Of a stretch of DNA of 64,000 bases, positions 10,508-20,409 are shown in pieces. This stretch comes from Tritrichomonas musculus (taxonomy: Eukaryota > Parabasalia > Tritrichomonadida > Tritrichomonadidae). The translations under genes were made by a program, and so were the position numbers. The stretch covers positions 7,936,001-8,000,000 of the forward strand of contig JAPFFF010000001.1 of NCBI GenBank assembly GCA_039105265.1, read 5' to 3'. The notes below the pieces were generated by a model that was not told where the DNA came from, did not search any database, and worked only from the letters and a program-made list of their open reading frames with translations. The stretch's first letter is position 1; each line of letters opens with the position of its first letter.

Positions 10508-11833
10508 ATGTCTGATGAAAAATTTCACTCGCAAACGTTAAATTCACATCAAAATTACTTAGATCGGCTTTTAAAAGCTGTTGTTGAGAATGATGTTAAG
10601 AGTCTCAAAGAAATATTAAAAAAATCACGCGATGATGATTATACAAAATCGATTTTTAAAATAGAGTATTATTTTATTTTTTTTCAAAAACTAATATTAG
10701 GCCAAAAAAAGGTCAAGAAAATTGTGTCAGAATGTCTTTGCCATTTGAATACTTGACTTTGTTGCACGTCGCTGCCTTTTTTGATTACTTAGAAGTTTTT
10801 GTTTTTCTTGAAAGCCTAGGACTTCCACTTGATATCAAAAGTGCAGCCTTATATTCACCTCTCCATTATGCATGCTTAAGTGGATCTCTCGAAATCTGTA
10901 CTTATATTTTAAAAAAAGATCCTAAAGAAGCCATCATGCTACCTGAAGTCGAAATTTTATTTATTTTTCTCATTATCATCTTATTTATCTTGCAACTACA
11001 TCCGGGAATGCTACGATTTTAAAATTAATTTTTGCGTGCGGAGCAAATATGAATGCAATTGAAAATAAGAAGAATAAACCCATTCAGCAAGCCATTAAAA
11101 CGCGTCATGTTGAATGCCTAAAGATTCTTCTTGCCAAAAATACCAGATCACCTTCAGAAGCACGCGAATATACTTCAATTATGCTAGCTATAAAAAATAA
11201 TCAACCAGATGCTGTTCCTCTTTTATTAGAAGCAGGTGAAGATCCAGGAAAATTTACATCACAAACAATTTATATAATATTATATTTTAATCACGTTTTT
11301 ATTTATATATCATTTATGAATGCGCTCTTGAATTTGCATGCTTTCAGAAACAAATTGCTGTTGTTCAGGCTCTTTGTAATAAATTAACCAGTGTTGATTT
11401 GCCAAGTGGTATTGTAGGTAGAGGTGCCGTTCATTGGATTTGTTCGTCGTGTAATCCGGAAATCGCTCGAATAATTCTTTCTAAAGGAGGAGTTGATGTA
11501 AATAGGCTTGATAAAGAAGGTCATATGGGACCATTTTACATGCTTGACGTTGGAGAAGAAGATGACAACATTGAAGTACTCGAACTGCTTCTACAAAGTG
11601 GCTTAAAAATTAATGAGAAAACTCCAAAGACAGCTTCGATTTTAGGCGAGTTTGTCAGTTCAATTACAAAACCACTCAAAATAATTGAATGGTTGCTGGC
11701 TCATGGCGCAGATATGAATGCAAAACTAACTGCTGGCCAAACTATTTTGGAGTTTATGAATCAATATCCTGATCTTGAAGCTCTCGCCTCAAGATATAAT
11801 CCACAAAATAATGAAGGAACAAAAAATACTTGA
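10508..11833 (+). CDS. Ankyrin-repeat protein with one intron and two odd interruptions
   Basis: Ankyrin repeats can be read across three frames. Exon 1 runs from the ATG at 10508 to 10665. A GT-AG intron of 35 bases (10666-10700) restores the frame into PKKGQENCVRMSLPFEYLTL, followed by good ankyrin sequence such as LLHVAAFFDYLEVF and YSPLHYACLSGSLEICTY. The frame then changes at about 10954-10973, after LPEVE and before YHLIYLATTSGNATILK. It changes again at about 11268-11314, after GKFTSQT and before YECALEFACFQKQI. Both interruptions are AT-rich (about 20 and 47 bases), and neither has GT-AG ends. The last part ends at 11833 with more repeats (AHGADMNAK). Trichomonads have large ankyrin families used in protein binding. 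The gene may be decaying, or the interruptions may be unusual introns. Confidence 0.65.
10666..10700 (+). other. 35-nt spliceosomal intron in the ankyrin gene
   Basis: The segment starts GTATTA and ends ACTAATATTAG. The end resembles the trichomonad fused branch-point and 3' splice motif ACTAACACACAG. Removing it joins codon 'ga' plus 'g' and continues in the frame that encodes ankyrin repeats. The 5' end departs from the usual GTAYGT. Confidence 0.65.
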
Positions 11834-12656
11834 TCTGAAAATATTTCTATGTTTTTTTAATATTAAATAAAATATTGCGTTAATATAAATCAAGATAAGC
11901 ATGTATTTTTTATTTATTTCAGATTATCTTCAATGTATCAGAATATTAATGTAAAGAAAAAATTTTATTGTTTTTGTTTGAAATAAAGTTTTTATCGGGA
12001 TGAATTGAAAGAATAAAATTTTTTGAATAAATTATTTTCTATGATATTGAAAAAATAAAGCATATTTTTCACAAAATTAATGTCAATTATTTTGTAAAAA
12101 TACTATTACATTTATGTAAAAAAACATAAAATAGTAAAAATTTACATTCCATATAATATAAAAAAATAAATATAAAAAATATGAGAATTATAAATCATTA
12201 TACTATAAAAACCATTCTTGATATTATTTATTAAACTATATTTTTTTGGGTCAAATCTCATATTTTGGTGTTTTACTATCGAAATATTTCTATTTTATAC
12301 ACTAAATGTGCTTTGAATTCACAATTTTAAAAAATATTGTTCTTTTTTATGTAATTTCATGATCATATATAATATACTTAAATTGAAGCAGAAGTCATAT
12401 GAAATGATAAAAATAATTATATACATATATAGAAATTTTAAAAAAAAAATTCAAATGAGCAAAATGTCGATGTTGGAAAAAAGGTCAGCAAGATTATATG
12501 TTATTTTTAAAAAGCATGTGATTTATATTTTTCCAAGTGTGCATAGAAAAAAATCTTTTCTGATTGAAAAAATGCAAATAATTATTTTTTGCATGATGGT
12601 AAAATTGAATACATAGAGCAACTTTTTGTTTAAATATATAAATATTCTAGAATTTT
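11834..12656. other. AT-rich intergenic region
   Basis: About 820 bp with very low GC and many A/T runs. A short open frame at 12359-12616 is rich in Lys/Ile and looks like chance. No RNA gene or repeat was identified. Confidence 0.55.
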
Positions 12657-12662
12657 TCATTT
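12657..12662 (+). promoter_or_regulatory. Initiator (Inr) of the flavin oxidoreductase gene
   Basis: TCATTT matches the trichomonad initiator TCA+1(Y)(T/A). The A at 12659 would start a leader of only 7 bases before the ATG at 12666, which is normal for trichomonads. Confidence 0.55.
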
Positions 12663-12665
12663 TTA

Positions 12666-13802
12666 ATGATTTCTCGCTCTAGAAGCATTCTCTTTAAACC
12701 CAAAAATATTGGGCCTATCACCATCATGAATCGTTTTATGAGATCTGCAACCTGGGATGGAAGAACAGATGGAGCAGGTATGCCACTTGATGAACATTTT
12801 GAAATGCTCGTTTATCTTGCAAGAGGAATGGTAGGCCTTATTTGTCCTGGAGATATGGAAGTAAACCTCCAAAATATTGGGCCTAGAACCTATGCAATTA
12901 GTGGACCAGAATATATCGAAACTTGGAAAGGAGTTATTGATTCAATTCACACTAGAGGAAATAAAATCATGTTTCAATTGAATCACAAAGGCCCTGAATG
13001 TCCTACTAAGTTATTTGAAGATCAAATCGAATTAAATGATACTCAAATACAAGACTATATTGATTTGTATGTCAAAGCTGCTCTTTGTTCTCTTGATGCT
13101 GATGTTGATGGTATACAATTTCATGGAAGTCATGGGTTCTTCTTATCATCTTGGCTTTCACCTGCACGTAATCTTAGAAAAGATAAATGGGGAGGAAGTA
13201 CAGAAAATAGAGCTAGAATTCTTAAAGAGATTATTACTGAAGTTAAAAAAAAGGCAAAGAAGCCTTTCTTTGTCAGTCTGAAATTGAATGGATCAGACAT
13301 AGATCCACGTGGACTAACGCCTGACCTTTCTGCAGATCTTGTTCATGAACTTAAGGGATATGTTGACATGTTTGAAATATCATGCAATATTACGCAACCT
13401 TACCATCAAATTGCATCTGAATTTAATATAAATGCCATTACTAGAGGAGTTCCAAAAGATAAGCATCAAGATGCTATTGCAAACGCTCAAAAGTTATTGC
13501 GTGGCGTGCATTTTAAACAAGAGTTCAATCGCCCATTTGCTGAAATTATTAGGAAAAGAAATCCAGATGCAATTCTTGCACTTGTTGGTGGAAATAGAGA
13601 ATTCGATAAAATGGAAAAGTTGGTTAAATCTGGTCTTGTTGATTTTGTTTCAATGTCTAGACCATTTTTGAAGGACCCATTCATTGTCAAAGAAATGTAT
13701 GAAGGAAAAGTGAGTAAATCGGACTGCTTAAATTGTGGAGCTTGTTTAATTAATTCTGATTATGGTGTTTATTGTAGAATGAATAAGCAAGCTATTTGGT
13801 AA
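12666..13802 (+). CDS. Old Yellow Enzyme-family NADH:flavin oxidoreductase
   Basis: A 378-residue FMN-dependent TIM-barrel oxidoreductase of the OYE family, which reduces activated C=C bonds with NAD(P)H in the cytosol. Visible motifs: KPKNIGPITIMNRFMRSAT at the N-terminus, QLNHKG at 104-109, HGSHGFFLSSWLSP at 153-166 with the paired His153 and His156, WGGSTENRARIL, and a late phosphate-binding LVGGNREF. The usual Tyr after the second His (HGAHGYL) is Phe158 here. The C-terminus carries Cys354, Cys357, Cys360 and Cys370, similar to the iron-sulfur cluster motif of 2,4-dienoyl-CoA-reductase-type members, but the protein stops there and lacks their NAD(P)-binding domains. The family is common in anaerobic bacteria, so lateral transfer is plausible (inference). 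The start is set by an initiator 7 bases upstream. Confidence 0.9.
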   Translation: MISRSRSILFKPKNIGPITIMNRFMRSATWDGRTDGAGMPLDEHFEMLVYLARGMVGLICPGDMEVNLQNIGPRTYAISGPEYIETWKGVIDSIHTRGNKIMFQLNHKGPECPTKLFEDQIELNDTQIQDYIDLYVKAALCSLDADVDGIQFHGSHGFFLSSWLSPARNLRKDKWGGSTENRARILKEIITEVKKKAKKPFFVSLKLNGSDIDPRGLTPDLSADLVHELKGYVDMFEISCNITQPYHQIASEFNINAITRGVPKDKHQDAIANAQKLLRGVHFKQEFNRPFAEIIRKRNPDAILALVGGNREFDKMEKLVKSGLVDFVSMSRPFLKDPFIVKEMYEGKVSKSDCLNCGACLINSDYGVYCRMNKQAIW

Positions 13803-14103
13803 TCATGATTGCTTAAATAGATATTGTCAAAATTAATTTATGATTAATAAAACTGATTCCTAAAAGAAAGTAATGCTTGGTAAATATTTTATATGTATAT
13901 TTGAAGAGCATAATTTATTTGTTAATTTCATATTTGTGAAAATTATTATGGTATATTAAAGAAAAATGTCATGCGTGAATATTTCTTCATTGAACTCATT
14001 ATATAAGTCAAATACTTAAATTAATGTGAATGTGAAAGCTTTTGATGTTCATGATGAGCAGCTCTTTCAAATTATTTTGAAATAACGTTTTTTGAAGAAT
14101 TAA
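13803..14103. other. AT-rich intergenic region
   Basis: 301 bp between two plus-strand genes. No repeat, RNA gene or convincing promoter motif was recognised. Confidence 0.5.
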
Positions 14104-14826
14104 ATGAATTACTACATACAGACAGCGCCAACTTTTCACTCTCGCGCTACTAAAAAAGCTAAAGAAAGAAATATTCATCATTTCCATTTTGAAGAATCAA
14201 CAAAATTTCGAAATCCTATATTAGGTATTGAATCAGCCTTAGAAGAAAAACTAAAAGAAAATGAAATGTTATTTCGAGGTTCATCTGTAAAGAAAAAAGA
14301 ATTGCTTATCGATGCACTTGAAGATCTCTCGTTAACGAATTTCGGGTTTTCAGATCAATTCAAGCATGTTATTTCTTATTGGAGAAAGCCAATTTCTGAA
14401 AATATGGAGATAAAATTACGCATATCATCCCGTGACATTGAAAGTACTCAAAAGCAGCTTGATGATTTAAAAGCTGAAAATCATGAACTCGATGAAACGA
14501 TTTCAAACTTAATTGATGAAATAAGTAATATTGATCAAGAAATAAATGAGATTAAGAAAAAAAGCGAAGAAGCCAAAAATAAATTATTTTTCAATTGCAA
14601 CAAATTTGCTAAATTCAGAATGACCAAAGATTCAATCTCCGCTCTCCAGGATGAATATGATCAAATGTTTATAACACCTTTTAAACCAAAATATTTTCCC
14701 GAAAATCAAGAGTTTGGAGAAGAGAATGAACTGCAAAAAAAAATTGCTGCCCGCTTACATCGCGAAGTTCAAATTTCAAATCAAATAACAAATCATCTTA
14801 AAAGTATGAATAGCGACAAGAAATAA
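14104..14826 (+). CDS. Hypothetical coiled-coil protein
   Basis: 240 residues. The middle, from about residue 100 to 165 (IESTQKQLDDLKAENHELDE and onward), has a clear heptad pattern with alternating acidic and basic residues, so a coiled coil is likely. The N-terminal part is basic and His-rich. No membrane segment, signal peptide or catalytic motif is present. It converges on another coiled-coil gene at 15042-16082, with only 215 bp between the stops. A cytoskeletal or flagellar role is possible but cannot be shown from sequence. Confidence 0.7.
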   Translation: MNYYIQTAPTFHSRATKKAKERNIHHFHFEESTKFRNPILGIESALEEKLKENEMLFRGSSVKKKELLIDALEDLSLTNFGFSDQFKHVISYWRKPISENMEIKLRISSRDIESTQKQLDDLKAENHELDETISNLIDEISNIDQEINEIKKKSEEAKNKLFFNCNKFAKFRMTKDSISALQDEYDQMFITPFKPKYFPENQEFGEENELQKKIAARLHREVQISNQITNHLKSMNSDKK

Positions 14827-15041
14827 AGTGCTCTTTTTTTTGTTTGTATAAATATTAAATCTATAATTTCTTTTTGCTTATTTAATGAATTTAATTTTGT
14901 TGTTGAGCAAGGATTAGTATTGTTCTATACAATCCTCAAACTATATAACTTAATGGAATAATTAATAAATAAAAAAAAAAAAAAGAATGATCTAAATTAT
15001 ATAGACATAATATTTAAACATGAACAATTGTAATTACAGAT

Positions 15042-16082
15042 TTATCCAGATATCCATTGATTAAAATTATCAATCTCAGCTCTCATTTCCCCTATTGCTT
15101 TATTAATTAGACGTGATTTCTTCGATAAAATTAAAGATATATTGACCAATTTACGATCAACTAAACAAGGATTTTGTTTGATTGAATCGATTCTGTTTTC
15201 AAGTCGATCGAGCTCTAATTCAATATCATTGGCTTTCCTCCTATAGTTTTCACGCATCGATTTAAATTGAGATTGAAGGCTTGATGCACGTGATTTTAAG
15301 CGTCTTTCTTTTTGTTCAAGTTCAAAAACTTTGGCTTTCAATTCGTCTTGAGCTGCTTGAAGTTCTGTTGTTATTTTATGTCCTTGTTTTCTTAATTGTC
15401 TTCCCTGTTCTTGAATAGATTCTTTCATCCTATTTGCAGATTGTTCGATTCTTGCTCTTTGTGCAGCAACTTCCCTTTCAACTCTATTTTCATCTTCTGT
15501 TATTTTTGCATCAAGTTCTTTAACTTCAGTTGTTCTGTCATCAATTTTTTTTGATAAATCTGCGTCTATAGAACGATGATCAAATTGAAGAGTCATATAA
15601 TCTCTTAGAGTTGAAACAAGTATATTTGCATCACGGCTAAGAGTTGGATCAGATGGAAGCTCTTGCTTAATGGTAGGTAGATTTAAATAAAATTCTGCGA
15701 AAGAAACTCTGAAGTGTTCGGAGAAGCCAACAATATCTTTCATAATATCATTTTCAGCATTTTTTGGCATAGCTGCTGGAATTCCTGTTACTCCCTCAAG
15801 CATTTTTGCATCTTCAGCAAGTTTTCTAGCTTGAGCTTGTAGTCTATCATATTCGCTGTTAAGTTCTTCAAGTTTATCTTTTTCATCATCAATTTGGTGA
15901 TTGCAAGCAGCGATTGTAGTTTTTAAATCATAAATGGAATTGTCTAATTGTTTAACTCTCCATTTTCTTCTGTGAAGTTCTGTAGCTTTAGGTACAACAG
16001 CGCTTGTCATCGAAAGTAGGTCACGCCTAGTAGCTTCAAATGCAGTAATAATTTGGTTATAATAATGCTCAAAATTGCTCAT
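15042..16082 (-). CDS. Hypothetical coiled-coil protein
   Basis: 346 residues, Glu/Lys/Arg/Gln-rich, with two long heptad regions at about residues 40-95 and 170-300 (for example ELEQKERRLKSRASSLQSQF). A less charged insert, EGVTGIPAAMPKNAEN, sits between them. No globular domain, membrane segment or targeting signal was recognised. The start at 16082 is the first ATG of a clean frame. It converges with the coiled-coil gene at 14104-14826. A structural cytoskeletal protein is the best general guess, by inference. Confidence 0.72.
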   Translation of the reverse strand: MSNFEHYYNQIITAFEATRRDLLSMTSAVVPKATELHRRKWRVKQLDNSIYDLKTTIAACNHQIDDEKDKLEELNSEYDRLQAQARKLAEDAKMLEGVTGIPAAMPKNAENDIMKDIVGFSEHFRVSFAEFYLNLPTIKQELPSDPTLSRDANILVSTLRDYMTLQFDHRSIDADLSKKIDDRTTEVKELDAKITEDENRVEREVAAQRARIEQSANRMKESIQEQGRQLRKQGHKITTELQAAQDELKAKVFELEQKERRLKSRASSLQSQFKSMRENYRRKANDIELELDRLENRIDSIKQNPCLVDRKLVNISLILSKKSRLINKAIGEMRAEIDNFNQWISG

Positions 16083-16803
16083 GGAAATTTAGCATGAAAA
16101 TTTAAACGTAATTTTTTTCAATTTTAATTCACCTGTGTATTTCAGTATAACCGATATCTTGAAATTGTTGAGTATTTTTTCATAAAGATTTACTTATTTT
16201 AAAGTGTTTTAATATATGCAACAGGAGAAATAATTTTTAAAAAACAAATTTCAGTGATATTGTTTTCGATTTCTATAAATGCTCTTAAAAACAGGGATGG
16301 GAAATGGGCATGGCAACTCAAAGAAAACCATATAATGATGAATACGCTTAATAATAAATATTTAAATTCAATACATAATAACTATCAATAATACCCAATA
16401 TTATTAAAATTTATTCCACCATCCCAGCTATATTTATAAATTAAAGATTGCTAAAATGTTCTCAATTTTTCTGAGGGCACTAAAAAAATATAAAAATGAA
16501 ATTTTGAGCTGATACTAGGTTATTTTATTATCAATATACTGGATTTGATATTTTATATGTTTATGGTAAAAATGTTAAAAAAAAAAAAATAAAAATAAAA
16601 ATAAAGGGAGGACGTCCAATTCAATGATCAGAATTCAATGAGATTTCTCAAATATATTAATCTTTTTTGGAATAAAAAAGTTGAAGAATAAATTATATTT
16701 CGGAGAAAATAAAATGTCTATTATTTATAGATTGATGATATATTAAAAAAAACATTTTTATGCATTATTTTTACATTTTAATTCAAAATGAGTAATATTT
16801 TCT

Positions 16804-16839
16804 GGCAAGGCTTGCTAGTTACCTAACCAGCAAGGTGCC
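16804..16839. repeat. Palindrome beside a transposon-like end
   Basis: TTGCTAGTTA at 16812-16821 and TAACCAGCAA at 16824-16833 form a 10-bp stem with one mismatch and a 2-base loop. The outer GGCA and TGCC bases also pair. The GC-richer palindrome ends exactly where a CCACTTTTTGA terminus begins. Confidence 0.55.
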
Positions 16840-17096
16840 CACTTTTTGATAACAAATACACTTCATCCACTTTTTGAGAAAAACTATTTTCAAAAGAGAC
16901 ACATCAGCTTTTTCAATCATCAACCGTTTTTATTTTTGAATAGAACGGTAAGTATTTTCAATGACTTTGGCGCCATTTTAAATATTAAGGCCGTAAAGAA
17001 GCATTTCTATGATCTTACTATAGTTATATTCAAGTTAACTTTTATTCTTTCTAACACCAGATAGCTTTTATTAGATTTATTTTCGAAGACTACTAA

Positions 17097-17247
17097 TCTC
17101 AGATTGATATTTCCAAATTATCATTTTCAAATTGTTATTCTCAAGTCGTTATCCACAAATTACTTATTCTCGCGTCATTTATTCTCAAATTACTTGTTCT
17201 CAGGATGTTATTCGCAGATTACTACTTTCAAATTTCCATTCTCAGGT
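17097..17247. repeat. Degenerate minisatellite, about 14-15-bp unit
   Basis: About ten imperfect copies of a unit close to TTCTCAAATTACTTA follow each other, each starting with a TC-rich phrase (TTCTCA, TTTTCA, TTCGCA). A short open frame across it only reflects the repeat (NYLFS, RHLFS, NYLFS). Confidence 0.6.
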
Positions 17248-17619
17248 TTATATACAAAATTGTACCATATTTTAAAAAATATTAGATAAATAATTGAGAT
17301 TTTTAAAGGTTTGGAAAATTTATTGCTAATTGCTGGCTTTAGCTTATGTTTATATCAGTAAAATTCTATTATATGGATGAAAAAAGCAGTATTATTTCAA
17401 TATAAATAACAAGGTATTGACTGATTGATATTATTTTTTGATTTAGTGGGAATACATTCTTTGTCTAATATTTTTCAACATTTTAAAACTAATTTGTCAT
17501 CCTATTCTTTATTTCTTTTAATTCATTTATTTTTTAAAATAGTAACTCTAATCAACTGATTCCAGACATTATTCTCAGAGTTAGGATTGTAATCATTAGA
17601 ATTACTATTGATTTGGTCA

Positions 17620-18240
17620 AATGATGCATATTATTATTCGCCTGTCCAAAGGTTGATAAATGCGTGTGCCACATGCTGGAACAAAGATTAATTCAATTTC
17701 TAGGGCTTATGCTTCTTCTTTGACAGCATCTGTTCGGTCGGCTTTGTAGCAATCAAGAACAAGGGCACATGGTTTCCTACCAACACATTCAGCATACTGC
17801 AAGTTTAAGTACTGGATCATGATTTGTTCATCGACCCATCCATTTTTAGACGGCCATGCTTCAGCTAGTTTTTCTTCTCAAAATTTTGAACAACAGGCAT
17901 CTGTTTTTCCTTTAGCGAGTAGGATTAGAGGGAGCTTTTCATTGTATGTTATTGTTGCAATAGCCGTGAAACACTCTTTTTCGCTCCCGCTTCCTTCAAA
18001 TATAACTTTTTCTAATCCTACCGGTGCAATAGTTCGCAGTGTGCCGTTATTGATGCGAACCGATGTCTCGTCCATGTTATACACCGATTTTCTTGTATAT
18101 TTAAGGACCGTATCTGCTACTTTCTGAATGAACTCATCATTGTGAGTCTTCTTTATTGCTCCCCCGAGAATAATGAGCGAGCCTAAAGGAAAAATGATTT
18201 CTCTTTATGAAAGTTCTAACCCACGTATCTGAAAATATTG
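17620..18240 (-). pseudogene. DDE_1 (pogo-like) transposase remnant
   Basis: Minus-strand translation gives, in order, an HTH-end phrase HFSFRLAHYS, then VADTVLKYTRKSVYNMDET with the first catalytic Asp (near 18075), LPLILLAKGKTDACC, NGWVDEQIMIQYL, LVLDCYKADRT with the second Asp (codon at 17752-17754), and QPLD with the third (17644-17655). Counting through the remnant, 35 residues separate the second and third Asp, the spacing of DD35D elements. One in-frame stop lies between them, and the reading frame shifts in the N-terminal half, so the gene is dead. This is a plain DNA transposon fossil in the gene desert, unrelated to the neighbouring coiled-coil genes. Confidence 0.75.
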
Positions 18241-18400
18241 GATTTGGCAGACGATTATTTTAATCTTTTTTAGAAATATTCATAGATAATTAATTTTGGT
18301 AATCAGAAAAAATTTTATATTCATTGAAAAATAACTGAATGAATAATTGAGAGTTGAAAATCCCTATGATACTCATCTTTAAGTCATTTTTCAGAAAATA

Positions 18401-18603
18401 GCACCTCAAGACTCAGCTCTCGTAAATTGCGATTGTCATATAACAGAATAATGTCTTGCAACCTACCTCTGACAAATCAAAATGACTAAATAAATAAACT
18501 ATGTTCACGAAACATTGCCTCAAGAACTCGCTCTTGCAAATCAAAATTTCAAAAAATGCTCAGTGACAAGATAACGCCTCAAAAAGTCGTCCTTAAAATT
18601 GTA
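18401..18603. repeat. Three copies of a GCCTCAAGAACTCG-like motif
   Basis: Related blocks of about 30 bp begin at 18401, 18517 and 18576. Each has the form GC(A)CTCAAgACTC followed by GCTCTnG and an A/T tail. Spacing is irregular, so this is a dispersed local duplication and not a simple tandem array. Confidence 0.45.
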
Positions 18604-19558
18604 ACTATTAGCTTTTTTTGATATAATATTTTTTTATTTTTACATAATTTTTCAGGAATATACGCACTAGTGATCACCACGGGGCTGCACGAAGCCGAAT
18701 CAGGTTCCTTGAATTGCTGGATGAATCGGGAAGCCATTTGAACTATATATTTATGCATTATTTAGCAAAAATTGAATAAAAAATGTATAAAAAAGTATTC
18801 AAAAAGTTTAAAAGTTTTCAAAAAGTGGCGTAGAAAAATACTATTCCCCGAAAAATCGTAAGATTCTTAAATGATAAAGAAAACAAAAAGTATCTAGATG
18901 AACATGATAGAAGAAAAGGCATAATGATAATTAATCAAATTATAAAGAAAGAAAGTGCATTTGTGATCATTTTTTAGTTTCTGAAATTTAATAATAAAGC
19001 AGATGTACCAGTACCATTGTATTTTTTTTTTATTTTTCAAGAATATTCATTTTAAAAAGTGAAAAATTGAATGAAAATTGCGATAGCAAAATTGGCCCTA
19101 CCATTTGGAATTTTGATTTAGCTATATTCTATAAGAAGATGTATATTATGTGAATATCATGTTTATTTTAAGAGCTTGGCTTAGCATCTTTCGAAATGGA
19201 TAATGAATTCAAATTTTCTATAAGTAATCACAAAAAAAAAATTTTCAGAGATATTATTTTTTTTATATTAGTAACTTTTTGAATATATGGAAATTATATT
19301 TTCAATGTAATAAAATAATCAATACAAATATTAAATCGATTATTTTCTCAATTATTAAAATATGATTATATATTTATTAAAAAGCAATTATTATAAATGT
19401 ATCCATTTATTTTTAATAAATATTAGATAATAAATAAATAAAAAATATAATTCATGAAACTCTTTTGTAACCCGAAATAACTTAGTCCTGGTACATCTAA
19501 TAAAGCATTCAATATTTTCTATTATATTTTTATAATTCATTCAAATATTGAATTCAGT

Positions 19559-19649
19559 AAAAACTGGACCTATCAAAATAAAATAAACTTAAGAAATTAA
19601 AAAATAATATTTTGAAACTCTCTCAAAAAAATTGATAGGTCCAGTTTTT
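19559..19649. repeat. Perfect 18-bp inverted repeat with 55-base loop
   Basis: AAAAACTGGACCTATCAA at 19559-19576 is exactly complementary to 19632-19649. The 55-base spacer is A/T-rich. No open frame overlaps it. It could be a very short MITE or a hairpin in a non-coding transcript. Confidence 0.7.
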
Positions 19650-20409
19650 GCGAATCAGTTTATCAAAAATACAATTGATCTTCATAAAGTTATATCAAAA
19701 ATTACCGTATTTTAAGGAAGTAGCCACATTCTTTATAAAGTAACACATTAGGAATTAATTGAAAGCCTTTCATTTAAAATGAATCCTTTTTTGAAAATCT
19801 TTTTTAAAAGCTTTTAGAAATATTATTAATCTATTTAAATGATAAATCAAGAAGAGAAAAACCCATTTACTAATATGTGCTTAATTGCTGTTATAAAAAG
19901 AATAATTTGAATCCAAAAATAAAAAAAAGCTATCAATTCAAAAAGTTTTCTTCTTTTGAAAAATTGAAATATCCACCAACCACCTCCATTTTTATACAAT
20001 AAAAAACATTTAATATCAACAAAATCGCTAACAAGATATAATATTTATAAGTTATATTCTTTTATTTTATATTAAATATGCGCCGGTTTTCAGAAAAAAT
20101 TCTTTGAATTATATCAAAAAGTTAAAAAAAAGATTTTATTTTGAGAGAAAAATTATTTATTTCATTTTTTTAATTTCTCATTTATTTCATAATTTTTAAT
20201 TGATTTTAGTCAATTTAAAAATTTTTATTAATCAATTATTTATTGAAAATTTCTTAAATTTTGACCAAACAAATTCAAATTTGAATTCCTAGATAAAATG
20301 ATAAAGTGGCTATTCTAGCATTCAATTATTGTTTTTCACTCATTGAATTTGAATTTTAAATAACATTTTTTTTTGAATTTAAAATAATTATATTTTTTAA
20401 CACGGATTG

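Larger units (their letters stand above)
16839..18828 (-). mobile_element. Decayed pogo/Tc1-like DDE DNA transposon (possible full span)
   Basis: CCACTTTTTGA at 16839-16849 and its reverse complement at 18818-18828 could be short terminal inverted repeats of a roughly 2-kb element. A second copy of the same end sits at 16867-16877. The interior contains a transposase remnant on the minus strand (17620-18240). The size fits a Tc1/mariner/pogo element. The termini are short and the motif is common in this window, so the span is tentative. Confidence 0.35.
16083..20409. other. 4.3-kb repeat-rich gene desert
   Basis: No intact gene was found. The stretch holds a palindrome next to a possible transposon end, a degenerate minisatellite, a decayed DDE transposase, a three-copy motif block, a GC-richer island and an 18-bp perfect inverted repeat. 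These are listed separately. The rest is A/T-rich DNA. Confidence 0.7.

Noticed and set aside
11291-11345. GT...CAG segment at about 11295-11347 as a normal intron of the ankyrin gene
   Set aside because: It keeps frame, but it would remove YECALEFACF, which is good ankyrin sequence, and leave non-ankyrin residues.
12359-12616. 85-codon plus-strand open frame
   Set aside because: Lys/Ile-rich composition as expected from A/T DNA, no recognisable family.
17819-18127. 102-codon plus-strand open frame
   Set aside because: It is the antisense of the transposase relic, which gives the recognisable protein on the minus strand.
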